This document shows, piece by piece, positions 1 through 30,600 of a stretch of 64,000 nucleotides of DNA. This stretch comes from Ficedula albicollis (lineage: Eukaryota > Chordata > Aves > Passeriformes > Muscicapidae). A program made the translations under genes and the position numbers. The stretch is taken from contig NC_021681.1 of NCBI RefSeq assembly GCF_000247815.1, positions 16,583,192 through 16,647,191 on the forward strand, written 5' to 3'. Positions within the stretch are counted from its first letter, which is position 1, and each line of letters begins with the position of its first letter. The notes beneath the pieces were generated by a model. It worked only from the letters and a program-made list of their open reading frames with translations, was not told the origin of the DNA and did no database searches.

Positions 1-572
1 TGTTCCCAGTGGCTGTTGCCAGCCCTGTACTTCGCAGTTTGAGCTGGCATTTACACCTAAACTGCAGCTTCCTTTTAAGCTAAACTCTGCAGTTTGATCT
101 GCTTTTTAAACCTAACCTGAGTAAGTGGCCTGAGCCCCAGCAGTAGTCCTTGAGGGAAATAACACTGTTCAGCAGAAGCTCCACAAGGAATGGGCAGGGA
201 CTGGCCCCCAGCCTAGTTACTGAGCTCAGTGCTCACCAGCTTGGAGGGCTGGGATTTCCATCGGTCTCTAGAAACCTGATGCCCAGGCTTGTGCAACTTG
301 TTGTTCTTCATTACCTGAACTCTCTGAACTTCCTACACCTCTTTCTGTGTTAGTGTTTCCTAGTGACATTTCTCTGGATGGCATCTAAGAGCTGCTGTCA
401 CTGTGGTGTTTGCATGCATCTTGATGTCAGACTTAATCTTGTGCTTTATAGCCAGCAGAGAGAGACAAAAGACAGAGCTTGTCTCCTGGCGAGGCAGCAC
501 AGCCGTGACTACTGGGATGTTGGGATGCCTTGCTTAGTGCTGGCATCTGACTGCTGTGGGGCACTAAACTGT

Positions 573-708
573 TTCTGGATTACCTGCTGTTTGCTTGAAT
601 TAAGTATTTTTGAAGCTTCAACACTCAGCTTCTCTTGTGGGGTTCTGGATTACCTGCTGTCTGCTTTAATAAAGGTTTTGAAGCTTGAACACTCACCTTC
701 TCTTGTGA
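573..708. repeat. 70-bp imperfect tandem duplication
   Basis: Two diverged copies begin TTCTGGATTACCTGCTGT at 573 and 643, and both carry TTGAAGCTT and CACTCA(C/G)CTTCTCTTGTG. The second copy contains an AATAAA near 669. The surrounding 1-1300 shows no convincing coding exon. A decayed retroelement LTR is conceivable but unproven. Confidence 0.6.
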
Positions 709-1489
709 CTTCTTGCAAAGCCATGATACTGTCGTGGCATTATGGCTATGGGTGAACTTGGGCAGCTGGAGGGAGGCTGTTTGTCCTGTTCCATCAGGGC
801 TGGTGTGTAGCATCTCCAGTACAACTTAGATGATGTGCACTTCACAGTGCTGCTCAGCTGAGTCCTGTCTTACCACAGCCAGCTACACTAACGACTGGTA
901 ATGAGGTGGAGGAGCACAAATGTATGCAAGCCCCCAGACCTCCCCCTCTTTTCATGTCTTTCTGCCTGGCTCTCCCTCACAGCATTGACCCTGAAAAGCC
1001 TGCAATATATGGGTGAATGATGGAAGAGGGATGAAATGTCAGGTTTCCCCCTGGCTGTGGCCTTGCAGATCTCTGCTGCTGAGAAGGTGGCTGGGCAGGC
1101 CTGTGGGTGGCTGTGTCCCAGGAAGCCAGCACTTGCTCCTGCCTTGTCCCTGCCCCTCAGCATCCTGGAGGTCCTGTGGGCCAAGGTACAGATGCTTAGA
1201 GCCCCGGGGAGCTCTGGGAGGGCAGGACCTGCCTCCTCAGCGCCGGAGGTCTGTTCAGGTGAGACCATACGGGTTTGGGGCTCAACATTTAAATAAGTTC
1301 CGTTTCTCTCTGCATTCCTCCCCTTTCCCTCATGCCGGTCTCACCTTCTGCTTTCCAAACACCACATCCCGAGAAGTCACACTATTTGGATGAGTGGCAG
1401 CTCCTCCAGGATCCCAGCTCGCACTTTATGGGCTGTCCCGGCATAGCTCTGGTCCCTCCTCTTCCCGCGGGGATGATTTACTAGTTGGA

Positions 1490-4300
<2,811 letters not shown>

Positions 4301-7300
4301 AGGGCAGAGCCGGCAGCAGGGTCTGGTGTGAGTGGGTGCCTGGTGCCCTTGAACTCTCCGAAACCACAGCGGAAGCTGGGGGAAGGTGGTTGTTTTTTTT
4401 TTTTTTTCCTGGAGAAAAGGCAGCTTTGCTCTTCCTCTTCCCTGGGCTCGTGGGAGCTGTGGCACTGAACAGAGGATCCTTGTCCTCCGGGGCCAGCCCC
4501 GCGCCTCGGGGTGTTGTGCTGCCGCCGAAGCCCCGAGCAGCAGTGAGGTGCTGGGAGCCTCTGACCACCGGTCCGGCATGCAGCACCTGGGCTGTGTCCA
4601 GCCGCGTTGTGGCAGTTTTTCTCTGAGCAGTCCGGGACTGTTGGGTACTTTTGGTCTTTGTTGGTTTTGCTTTTTTTTTTAATAAAAATTTTAAGTTAAA
4701 CTTGATAAGGTGTTGCTGACAGTCCAGACAAGGATCCCACCGTGCCCGGCAAATCCTGCTCAGCTTCTCCCAGCACGATCGCCCCCTTGCCCACTCTGAA
4801 GCAGCAGGTGGGGAGGAGGTTTGGAGGTGGCCAGAGGAGCCCAGGCAGGGACAGTGTCTCTGGCGGCGGTGCTGGGGCTGGGCTGTCTGGGCAGGACAGG
4901 CTGGGGCAGAGCCTGGCGCTGGCACTTCCCCACACCCTCACCTCCCTGGGGCCGCTTGGTGCCGCGGGAACACCGGGGTGTCCCGGTGCTGCTGGGCTCC
5001 ACCACCGGCTCAACACCCTGCAGAGGTGTCCCTCTTGCCAGGTGCTGTGGGCTCTCGAGGTTGTGCCCCCTCTTACTCAGCCATTCATTGAGCTGGCTAA
5101 GGGCAGAGCTTTGAACAAAGTTTTTTTGGGTTCTGGGCTTTGCAAAGTCTCCTAAAAACAGGACCTGCCTCGTGGGGTGTCTTCGAGGAGGTCTGTGCTA
5201 CCAGGCACCTCTTTAGAGAGAGGGTCCAGGACAGACCCCGGGTCTGCGCCCCCATCCTCAGTGCCAGCCCCAGCCCGCTGGTCCCCGCAGGGAGTGCGGG
5301 GTAGGAGCAGCTTCCGCATCCCCCGTCGGGCGCGCCGAGGCCTGGGGGTGCAGGGTGGGGGCTGTGCAGGCTGTGCAACCTGTTACCAACCCCTGGAGCT
5401 ACCGGAGCCTCGTTAGCCAGGTACTTGTTAGTGCAGGGTGGGGTGTGGTGGGTATGGCTGGGGGGGCTGGCGATGCCTTCCTCCTCCTCGGGCAGCTGCC
5501 ACTCTGCTGTCCCACTGTGACTCAGCCTCCCCGGGGCAAAGGGGGCCCCCATAAGCAGAGGAGGAGCCCCTACGGGACCATGAACTACTGTGAGCTTGTA
5601 GCTGAGCCCTGTCCTAACCAACTGCAGGCTAGACTTGACACCGTGCCTCAGGTTCCCCCCGAGAGGTCCCGTCCTTGCCCTGGAGTCACCTGGGTTTTGA
5701 CTTCAATGTCCACGAGGGATGGTAGCGGTCAGGGGCAAAGCATCCTGGGGGGTATTGCCCATTTTCGGGGGCAGGGGGAGGCTCTGTGTCATACACAGCC
5801 CCTGCCAGAACAGGAAGACTTAGGAGAAAGTCTTGTTCCATCCCTTTGCTGAGCAGCCCTGGGGGAGGGCCACTGTTCAAGCTACAGCCTGGCTAATTAG
5901 GGTGCTGTCAGTTAGTGCTAATGACTGTCAAATACTGAATGGTCTGGCCAGGATGCTGAGCTGCCCTGGTGTTGGGGAACTGTCGAATTGAGCCTTCATC
6001 CCTCCCTTCTAGCTCTAGGACTCCCAACTCACCTGCTCACAGCCCAAAGAGGAGATGCTGCTGTGTGGATGTGGTGACCTGGCAAACTCATTTTGTGCCA
6101 GTTGCAGCCTGGCCCAAGGACACATCCTGTTCTGGGGTGGAGATGGGGGTACTGCTGGCAGCACGGCCAGGTGGAGGGTCCAGTTGGACCCAGGGCTCAG
6201 GGTGTGTCCTAGTGCCCCCCTTCCCTGGCAGGACTGGGGGCAAAGCTCACCTGGGGTTGAGTCCACAAAAGCTCTTCCAACTGCCTTGGCAGAGCCAGTC
6301 ATGACTCTGGATACAGAGAAGTTTCCCATACCTTAACACCCTGGGGTGGACAGACAGGGGTGCCAGGTAGGAAGACGCATTCTGAGCTCTCCCACTTCAC
6401 CCCAGCGGGACCCTGCAACCAGGGTCACCTGAACCCTGACGTTTTGCCCCCTCACACACTGCCCAGTTTGCTGCAGCACTGGGGCTGGCACTGCTGAGGA
6501 ACCCCCACAATGCTGTCCCTGTGGCCCAGGTGAGATCAGTGTGGGGGGCCAGCAGGCACAAACCAGCCTTGCATCAGGGCAGGGTGACAGGGTCCCTACT
6601 GTGGCGGTGGTGCCAGGGCTCAGGGGGGGGGGTGGCGGTGGTGCCAGGGCTCAGTGATGCCAAGCCTGCTGCCCTCTCCACATCCCCAGCAGTGAGGGTG
6701 CCAGGGACTGTTGCTTTGCATGTTTGCCTCCCCAAACGTTGCACTGTGACCCTGCCTTGGTGGGAGAGCTTGGGGCTAAGGCGGGATCAGTTATGGGGTC
6801 AGCAATTGCTGCCCATGCCGGCGAGCTGGGAGGTGCAAGACAAGCTAAGCCCGCCCCAGCTCGACCTGCGGAGCGGATTTAGCAGAGGAAAGAGGCTTAG
6901 GGAGGGGATTGGGGTTGTGCCGGGATGGTGGGGCCCCCCCACATGTCTGTGTCTTTCCTTCCCACACAGCCACTGCTGCAGGCAGGGGCTCAGAGCAGGG
7001 GATGCTCTGTGCTAGGGGACAGGATCAGGCCATGGGCCCAGGCTCTAGGAGCCCAGAGGTGGCAGCGAGGAGGAACCTGGCACCTCGGCCTCCCCGGCCA
7101 CCCCTGCCACGGGGGTCACCAGCCCTCCGTGCTGGCCCCCCGAGACGTCCTGCTTGCTCCATCCAGCCAACCAAGCAGCATCAGGTGCCAGCACCGAGGG
7201 AGGTAAAGCACCCACCGATACGGGGGTACGTGGGGTGGCGCAGTGCAGCGAGGGGCTGGGGACGGTCCCCGGCTGCTGGTTGGCAGCAGCATCCCACGGG

Positions 7301-7332
7301 TGGGCAGGATGCAGGCGGCAGCCCTACCTCTG

Positions 7333-7532
7333 GTGGGAGGGGGTGTGTTTGTACGCGTGGGTATGTGCGTGTCTGCACACCTGCGCCGTGGCAGCCGGGC
7401 TGGGGAGGGTGTCACCGCAATTTGGGGCCGCCGTGGGAGGGGGTGTGTTTGTACGCGTGGGTATGTGCGTGTCTGCACACCTGCGCCGTGGCAGCCGGGC
7501 TGGGGAGTGTGTCACCGCAATTTGGGGCCGCC
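7333..7532. repeat. 100-bp tandem duplication, two copies
   Basis: Copies 7333-7432 and 7433-7532 are almost identical, each starting GTGGGAGGGGGTGTGTTTG and ending in TTTGGGGCCGCC. The only difference I noticed is GGAGGG against GGAGTG. The near-identity points to a recent event or an assembly duplication. Confidence 0.9.
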
Positions 7533-8275
7533 CTCGGGGCCTTGCCAGGGCTGAACAAGCCAGCCCGGGGTGACGGTGCGGCTGCTCTGCTGCCGCCGCA
7601 GTCAGTGAGATCACTTCCAGGCGACACAGCTGCCAGGAAGGTGGCAGGAAGGTGGCGGGCGGGCTGTGACAGTGAGCAGGGTGATGTGATGGAGGTGAGT
7701 AGGGGATTCCATCCCCCTCTGGAAGTTTGTTTTGGGGACCCACCAATTTCTGGGTCCCTCTGTGTGGGGTGGTGGGCGTGAGGGATGCTGTGGCACTGGT
7801 CCCAGGGATGTGGGGCCAAGTGTGGTGTCCCAGAGGGCTGGGGAGCACCGGTGTCCCCACAGAGGGGAGGGACACCTTTGTGTTCAGTGCGACTGTCATA
7901 CCCTGGAGGGTAGAAGACAGTGCACCCCATCCAGTGGTTGTCATTGTGGTGAGACCCCCCCGCAGGGTGGGAATTGCAGGCGGGTGAGTCAAGGCTGGCA
8001 GGGCATGATGCCATTTGTCCCCTTGTAGGCTACCTAATCATTTTGGTGTCAATTAAGCCTGGGCAGGCCAGGAGGACCCGACATGTGGTTGTGTGACCCA
8101 AATCCATGCCTAGAGCTGCGGGGACAGCATCCCCACAGCATCGCCTTCACTGGGCGGGCTGGTGAGGGTTTTGGGGTAGCACAGGGCGGCTGGTTCCGGA
8201 GGGAAGGTGGCATAGCACGTGCATCAGTCACCGTCCCGTGGCGTGCCAGCGCGGTGACGCCGGCGGGCCGTGCGC

Positions 8276-8328
8276 GGGGGCGGCTCGCTGCTCCGGGGGG
8301 GGGGGGGGGGGGCGGCTCGCTGCTCCCC
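8276..8328. repeat. G18 run flanked by a direct repeat
   Basis: Eighteen Gs at 8295-8312 sit between two copies of CGGCTCGCTGCTCC. It is a small-scale version of the large poly-G tracts elsewhere in the window. Confidence 0.8.
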
Positions 8329-9645
8329 CGCCGCAGGCTCGGCCCGCCTCGGCTCACGGCTGAGCTCACCTCCGTGGTATGGCAGGAGGAGTCGCCGAGA
8401 GGCTGGCTGTCCCCGCCCGGCCCCTCAGCCGGGGAGATGCCCACCGGGATTGGGCGGGGGGGTTTGTTTCTCTGGAGCAGGGAGAGGGGAAAGGGGGGCA
8501 GGACACGCTCTTGCCCCCTGCCTTGGCACGTTGACAGCCTGGTGTCACTGCTTTGGCTACACCAGGTGTTCAGGGCTCCGTGGGGGGAACAGTGATGGGT
8601 CGTGGGGGTCAAAATGGAGCATCATGCCCTGTGACATTGGCATGAGGAGCAAATTGGTCCCTGGGGACTCTGCTGCGCCCCAAAGAACAGGCAGGTGACA
8701 GGGGTCTTTGAGGGGGCTGCAGTCCCCCCCCCCCAATCCAATTTCAACGTGCTTGCAGCTCTGGTCCGGAGGCTGGGAGAGGGACTGTGGCTGGGCGGCG
8801 TTGGGGTACAGGCCAGTTCCGATGTGCAGGTGTGTGGGTTCCCCATCCAGGGGGCTGGCTTCCTGCTGGGGGCTGTGCCAGCTGCAGCAGCGCGTGGCAG
8901 AGGTCTATGAGACCCCCCCCCAGCCCCCTCCGAGGGGTTGGGGGGACAGGATTGATCCTGGCGTGGACCCCCATCCCAGCGGTACCCCCGGGGCCTGGCT
9001 GCCGTCCCAGCCGTGCCGTGCTTGCGCCAGCGCTGCCGGTCGCTGCGGAGCAGCCATCTTCCCGGTGCATCCCATCCCCCTCTGCTGCGCAGGGAAGCGG
9101 GAGGGATGCTGGGGATACTGCCAGCGCCAGAGCCCCCCATCCCTCTGCAGGTGCCTCCCTGCCCGTCCTGCCTGCCATAGAGCCCCGGCTGCTTGACGAT
9201 GGTCCCCCCTCATCCTCCTCCTCCGCCTGGCTGCCTGGTGCACCGTGCCGGGGCGCGGGGAGAAGGGGGCTGCGAGCGCGGCGCTGGCGGCGATGCCACC
9301 ACCTCTCCTGTCAGGAGCCGGAGCAGGGACAGAAGGTGGGCGGCTGGGCTGCCGTGCCGGGAGGAAGACAGTGGTACCAGGCTGGGATTGGGGTGAGGAC
9401 AAGCGCTCAAGGGGCTGCCCCCCTTCTCTTTTCCCTTTTCGTCTGCATCCCTCCATCCATCCTCCCCCCTCAACCCCCACCATTGCTGTCGCGGTCACCT
9501 TCACCCTCTCGCTGTTTTCCGGAACTGCAGCAACTTTCTGCCATGTGATCCCAAACCCGGCTCCAGCCCTCGCCGCCCCCAGGCAGACGCGGGCGTCTCC
9601 GCAGAGCCCCCCGCTCGCCGCTGCGCCGCAGCCGCCGCCTCAGCC

Positions 9646-25184
<15,539 letters not shown>

Positions 25185-25590
25185 GGACATCAGTGGTTTG
25201 GGGGGGCTGTTTTCTATGCCACACTGCTCTGGGCAGACTGGCACTATCACCCCTCCTGAGTTCATGTCATGTCCTCTCCTTACAGGTGGTGACAGCAGGG
25301 ACAGGGCGAGCGGTGTCGGATCCGGAGCAGGCATCTCGCCACGGGGCCAGTCCTGCTGCCTCCACCCACACAACCTGCTGCAGGACTCTGGACTGAGCCC
25401 CCACTTGAGGGTGGAGGCACCCCAAAAGGGACCCTGCCTAGTGCCACAGACTTTCCAGGGTGCTTGTGCCCTGGCCTTGGCAATGGGCTCCATCCCCTGG
25501 TCCCTTGTTGAATTGTTTTTGTAAAGAGAAATGTAATTTTAATATATATATATATATATAATGTATATATAAAAAGTATTCTATGGAGAG
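25185..25590 (+). other. TNK2: Probable TNK2 3' UTR with a TA microsatellite
   Basis: Non-coding after the TNK2 stop. An AT-rich stretch with about 10 TA units (25539-25560) and TATAAAAAG marks the likely transcript end. No canonical AATAAA was found, so the cleavage site is uncertain. Confidence 0.5.
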
Positions 25591-26537
25591 GAGGAGGGTG
25601 CCTATGGCCGTCTCCCAGGTTTATCCCTGCTGACACACAGTGACAAGTCACATCTCCGTGGCTGCTGGTTCCTCCCTGTAGGCAGCTGGGACTGTGACCC
25701 TTGGGATCCACTGTGGGATGAAGCTCAGGAGGGGATGCAGGGACTCTGGGGATCCCCAGGAAGCTGTGTGACATACATCTATAAAAACTCCTGCTGAGTC
25801 CTCCCAGGCTGCTTTAGGGTGCAAAAGTCTCCCCATCCTGGGCTGCTGGAGTTAGTCACAGGATATCCCACCCCCAGTTCCACCCCTTGAAGGCTGGGCA
25901 GGGTTTTGCCTGCCCTGAGTGGGCAGTGCTTGCCTGCAGGGCAGCCCCCCGCAGCCGGGCCCCCCTTGCCCGGTGCCCCGCGGCTCTGGCTGCCGCCTGA
26001 CTCATGCTCGGGCGGGGAGTGGCGGCACCGGCATCGCCCCCACCCACGTGAGGCTGTTGTGCAACCGGGTGCCTCCACCGCAGACGAGCCAGGAGCAGGT
26101 GCGGGAGTGGAGGGGTGGCTCCTATGGGGTCCCAGAGCTGGTGTCAGTGCTCACTCCCCCCCTCCAAATGGGTATCATAGCCCCTTAGCTGGGTTTCCTG
26201 CAGTGCTGCCTTATAGCAGTATCAGGAAGGGATCCTGGGATGAGGTGGAGGAGGATCTAGGTGCCCAAATCCACCAGGTCCGTTGATAGTGGTGCTACCT
26301 CCAGGGTACTCTGCTCCAGAGCTGGTGGCTTCAGAGGAGAGACCATGCCATCTGCCTTGGCATGACCATGGATCCATCCGTGTGGCAGATGGATGCACAT
26401 GTCCTGTGCACCCACAGCTCCCTCAGCTCTGGTCCCCTGGCCCTCCCTGAGCATGGGGACGGGGAGCTGGTGCTGCTGGGGGCACGGTCACGTGTCACTG
26501 CTTGGGACTCTGCTTCTGTTTTCCTGTGTGAGGTGCA

Positions 26538-26767
26538 GCCACCATGGCACGGCTGTCAGTGAAGCGAGGAAGGTACAACACCATCACTGACTGATTTCCC
26601 TCTGCGTAAGTGATCCTGGAGCTGCGTGAGACCTTGTGAAGCAGCAAACACAGCCACCATGGCATGGCTGTCAGTGAAGCGAGGAAGGCACAACACCATC
26701 ACTGACTGATTTCCCTCTCCGTAAGTGATCCTGGAGCTGCGTGAGACCTTGTGAAGCAGCAAACACA
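26538..26767. repeat. 115-bp tandem duplication
   Basis: Copies 26538-26652 and 26653-26767 both begin GCCACCATGGCA and end GTGAAGCAGCAAACACA. They differ at only a few bases. Confidence 0.9.
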
Positions 26768-26887
26768 TTTGCTGCAGTGGCCTCACTGGGTCCGTTTGTG
26801 CAGCTGGGTCCAGCCGGCCTCTGTCCCTGGTGGAAGGTGACCTGCAACCCAGGGCAGTGCCTGGCACCGCCACCTGTGTGGGAACAA

Positions 26888-26924
26888 CCCCCCCCCCCCC
26901 CGGGGGGGGGGGGGCCCCCCCCCC
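26888..26924. repeat. C14-G13-C10 homopolymer palindrome
   Basis: Fourteen Cs are followed by thirteen Gs and ten Cs. It could fold as a hairpin, or reflect reads from two strands joined at a homopolymer. Confidence 0.85.
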
Positions 26925-27558
26925 TCCATCCGGGTTTGTGTGGGCGTGCTGCGATGTGCAGATAACGCCTGGGACCGGCAGTGCCCAAGGGGGGGACGGG
27001 GCAGGGTCAAGACGTGGGACCCCAAGGCACCAGCGATAGCTGCTCCTTCCTTCTTCCTCCTTGGTGGCCAGCCAACCCCTGCCAGGGGTTATCGGCCACG
27101 CAGCCAAGTGTGGGGACCTGACAGCAACCAGCAGAGTGGATGGGGGTGCAGAGCCCAGGACTGACCCACCCCTCCCAGAGATGTTTGGGACCCCCTGTCC
27201 CCACCTGCCGTCCCAGTGCCTTTAGGCCAAGTGACTTTGAATCACCCGGGTTCTTCCCTAGGGGTTGGGGACCCCAGCCATGGGCTGTCAACAGTGGGGT
27301 CGCCCTGAGAGGGACCTTAAAGCTTCCCTTGGCAAAATGGGTGTGTCCCCCAGAATCAGTGGGTCCCCAGAACAGGGACGCTGCCACCTCAGCTCGGGCT
27401 GCGAGGACACGGAGACGTCAGTGCCCCAGGCAGGACACGTGGTGTCCTTGTCCCCCCCACCTGGGGGAGTGCTCACCGGTGGAGCCACTCGCTGCGCGCT
27501 CCCTTGAGAGTGAGAGCTGCAGCTCTGTCGCCTTCCTCCCTGACACCCAAGAAGCACT

Positions 27559-27622
27559 ATGGGGTGCCGGGGCCCGTGGCCGCTCTGGAGATGGGTGCTG
27601 TGGGGGTTCTGGGTGCTGCCAG
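27559..27622 (+). CDS. MUC4: MUC4 signal-peptide exon
   Basis: Starts MGCRGPWPLWRWVLWGFW and ends LPG in phase 1 at AG|GTGAGT. It is a short basic start followed by a Trp/Leu-rich hydrophobic core, fitting a secretion signal. The first exon of the second mucin gene (58626-58686) has the same design and phase. Confidence 0.8.
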
Positions 27623-30600
27623 GTGAGTGCCAAGGTCCCTCGCACTACTGTCGGGATGACCGGGGGGCTGATACCATGTGGGTGATGGGCTGCGAACAAC
27701 TCTCCGGCTGCTACAGCGCTGCGAGGTCGAGCCCCAGTGCCCGGCCGGGGTTTGCCTCGTCTGTGTCCGCGGGTGCCAAACCTTTGCCATGGTCCCCAAT
27801 TCCAGCAGGGAAAGGTGGCGGGAATTGTGAATCCAATGGAGAGACTCACCCTGGGGGAAAGTGCCTGTCCCGTTCTTGGTGTTGGTCCTCCCGCAGAAGG
27901 GAGGAGGGGTGGGGGTGATGGTGACTCCGGGCTGGCTTTTTCCTCATCCTGCCCTCACTCACCTTCTGCACCAGCCGGGGAGGTGAAGGGGCAGCTCCTT
28001 GTGCCCACGCTGGACCCCTCCGAGTCGGGCAGCATCTCCCAGGTGTCCGACAGCAGCAGCGCCGAGCTGTCCCCAGGGCTGCCCGTGTGCCGGGAGCCGC
28101 CCGCAGCCGCAGCCGCAGCCGCACGGGCAGCGCTCCCCTCGCCCGCCGGCCCGACCGCCGCCCCCGCGGGCACACAGAGCTCAGGTAAGGCCGGCAGGCA
28201 GCTGGCCGCGGGCAGGTTGTGCCTGCTGCCGCCGCGGTGGGGCTGATCCAGCTGGAGCTGCCTTGTCTCGCTCCGCAGGGATCCTGGTGCCACAGGCAGC
28301 AGCGGGAGGGCTGGTCCCAGCTGGAAGCACTGGCGAGCAGGAGGGGCCGCCCAGCCCGGCAGCCCTCCCTGGGGGTCCAGCAATGCAGGGCAGCCCCCAG
28401 GCAGGGTCAGGGGCTGGGGTCTCCTCTCCAGGTGCTGCCGGCCACCCAACCAGCCTCCCTCCAGCTCCCATCGCCACTTGGCACATGCAGCCTCTGCCCT
28501 TCAAGCCCCAGCGTCCCTCCAGCTCCCATCACCACTTGGCACATGCAGCCTCTGCCCTTCAAGCCAAAGGGACACACAGAGGGTCTTGCCCTGGATGCTG
28601 TCACCGTGGAGCAGATGTCAGTGACAGCATGGATCACAGAGCCATTGCTCCCTCAGGATGAGCACAGCACAGCAACATCATCCTCCAGCATAAGCAGGAG
28701 CTTTGCTGAACCACATAATACTGCCATGTTCCTGTCCCAGGAGGTCATACTGGGACTGGATGAGACCACTTCACCTTTGGCCACAGCTGCCAGCATTTCT
28801 CAGGAGACAGCCAGCCCCATGAAGATGGCAGCAGCTACAGTCAGTCCCCCCAACACAGAGGGAGCCAGCATGGCAGCCCCACCACCTGCAGACCCCCCAA
28901 GTGAATCCCTGGCGAAGGTCACCTTTTCCTCTACCACCATGGGCACCAGCAAGGCTACAGAGGCAGGGACACGTGCCTTACCCAAGAGTGACCACAGCGC
29001 CTCACAGGACCCTCCTGGGCCTCCTGCTCAGCTGCCTCCAGCCCTTTTGCCCCAGCTTCCCTATGATGCTGTGCTGGGCACAGAGGAGACGCTTCCCCCC
29101 AGCCACAGCACAGCCCTGGGCACTGCTGGACATGGGCTGCCTGGAGACAACGCTGTCACCCAGCCCCAGGCCACCACACGAGCTGTGGGCACGCTGGCTA
29201 CAGGGATGGATGTCATAGCTGGAGAGCACATCCCACCTTTGGGAAGCACCAGTGCTGAGCTGGTGTCCATCAGGAATGAGGCCAGTACCAAAGCCACAGC
29301 AGGCACTGCCATCCCAGAGACCAAGGACACACCACAGGGGCTCAGCACGAGTCTGTTCCCCCATGCAGCTCTCAGTGACCCTGATGGTCCTTCTCCAAGG
29401 CCCTTTCCACACTCCATGGGCTCTCTGCTCCCTCAGTCCCTCTCAACAGGCCTTGGGACTACCACAGCAGAGGCAGCTGCAGGTGCATCTCCTTCAGCCA
29501 CTCCCAGCATGGCCATGCCTTTGTCCCTCATGGGCACCAGTGGAGCAAAGCCAGACAAGGCCCCTCAAGCTGCTGCTGCTGCACCACCTTCCATCACTGC
29601 GTTTGGCATCGGTACTGTGCCAGCTGCCCGTCCATCCTCCTTTGTTAGCAATGCTCCAATTGGTGAAAAAGGGATGGGGTCAGCATCACTAGCCAGCAGT
29701 GCCACCACAATCGCACCAATTGGTGAAAAAGGGATGGGATCAGCATCACTAGCCAGCAGTGCCACCACAATGCCAGGGGACATGGAAGCCACCCTGCCTG
29801 TGCCTGATGCACACCTCAGCCACAGCCAGCCAGGTCCCACAGCAGGCTCAACAACCACAGGAACTGGTGTCACACCCAGATCTGCGCTAAGCCCTGTGCT
29901 CTGGGCTGGGCCCCGAATTGTGGAAGCTCCAGGGACAGAGATGCCATCACCCAACACTGCACCAGGCACTGGCAGAGCTGCATCAGATACCCATGGGGGA
30001 CCCAGAGCAGTCACTGTGCACGTGGCATCACAAGCAGATGTTCCCCCTCTCCTGGAAGGCAGAGCCAATGTAGGGATGGCTCTGGAGGTGTCCCCATCCA
30101 GCATCCCCCAAGAGATGACAACAGTCATGTCCCCAGTGTCCCTGACGGCGCTACTGCAAGCAATGGGGGCCTCAGGTGACCCCCAGCCCGATGGCAGCAC
30201 CACAGGACGAGCAATGGGGATGGGGTTCCTGGAGGTGAGCATGGAGGAGAACCCAGGTGCCAGTGCAGCGGGGCCAACTCCCACCCACACGACTGTCACT
30301 GCCAGACCACCCCCAGAGCCACCTGCCACTGAGGACAAGCCCACAGCTGGGATCACCTCGCTGGCTGTGGGCCACACAAGTGTGCGAGGGGCTACAGCTG
30401 CATCCTGGACAGGTGCCACAGGTACCACTGCCCATGTGGAGACCCCCCGTTCTGAGAGCAGCACCGAGGGTGCAGCACCCTCAGCCAGCTCCAGCAGCAC
30501 CTATGGCCCCGACTCCAAGGCCACTGGCACAAGCCTGGCCACCATGCTGGCCACCACACCATCCACCAGCACGTTCCCCAGCAATGCTAACCTGCCAACC

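Larger units (their letters stand above)
4301..9540. other. Non-coding upstream region, no gene seen
   Basis: All reading frames here are short, overlapping and of low-complexity composition. None shows a domain or a phase-consistent exon chain. A T-run followed by AATAAAA lies at about 4670-4686. Separate entries cover the 100-bp duplication at 7333 and the 18-G run at 8295. By position this is the 5' flank or leader intron of TNK2. Confidence 0.5.
25591..27558. other. TNK2-MUC4 intergenic spacer
   Basis: No coding exon is supported here. It contains the 115-bp duplication (26538) and a C/G hairpin (26888), and ends at the MUC4 start. No TATA box was obvious upstream of 27559. Confidence 0.5.

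Noticed and set aside
573..708. Possible endogenous retrovirus LTR fragment (duplicated unit with AATAAA)
   Set aside because: No primer-binding site, polypurine tract, target-site duplication or retroviral coding sequence was visible nearby. Kept only as a tandem repeat.
4670..4690. T-run followed by AATAAAA as a gene 3' end
   Set aside because: No coding exon upstream supports a transcript ending here.
7116..8014. - strand frames of 120-220 codons over 7.1-8.0 kb
   Set aside because: They mirror the 100-bp duplication and GC-rich DNA, with no splice or domain support.
27999..28661. Alternative reading through 28431-28661 ending at an early stop in MUC4
   Set aside because: It is the frame produced by reading both 58-bp copies. 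The Ser/Thr-rich coding signal continues in the other frame, reached by the 91-nt intron or by a single-copy allele.
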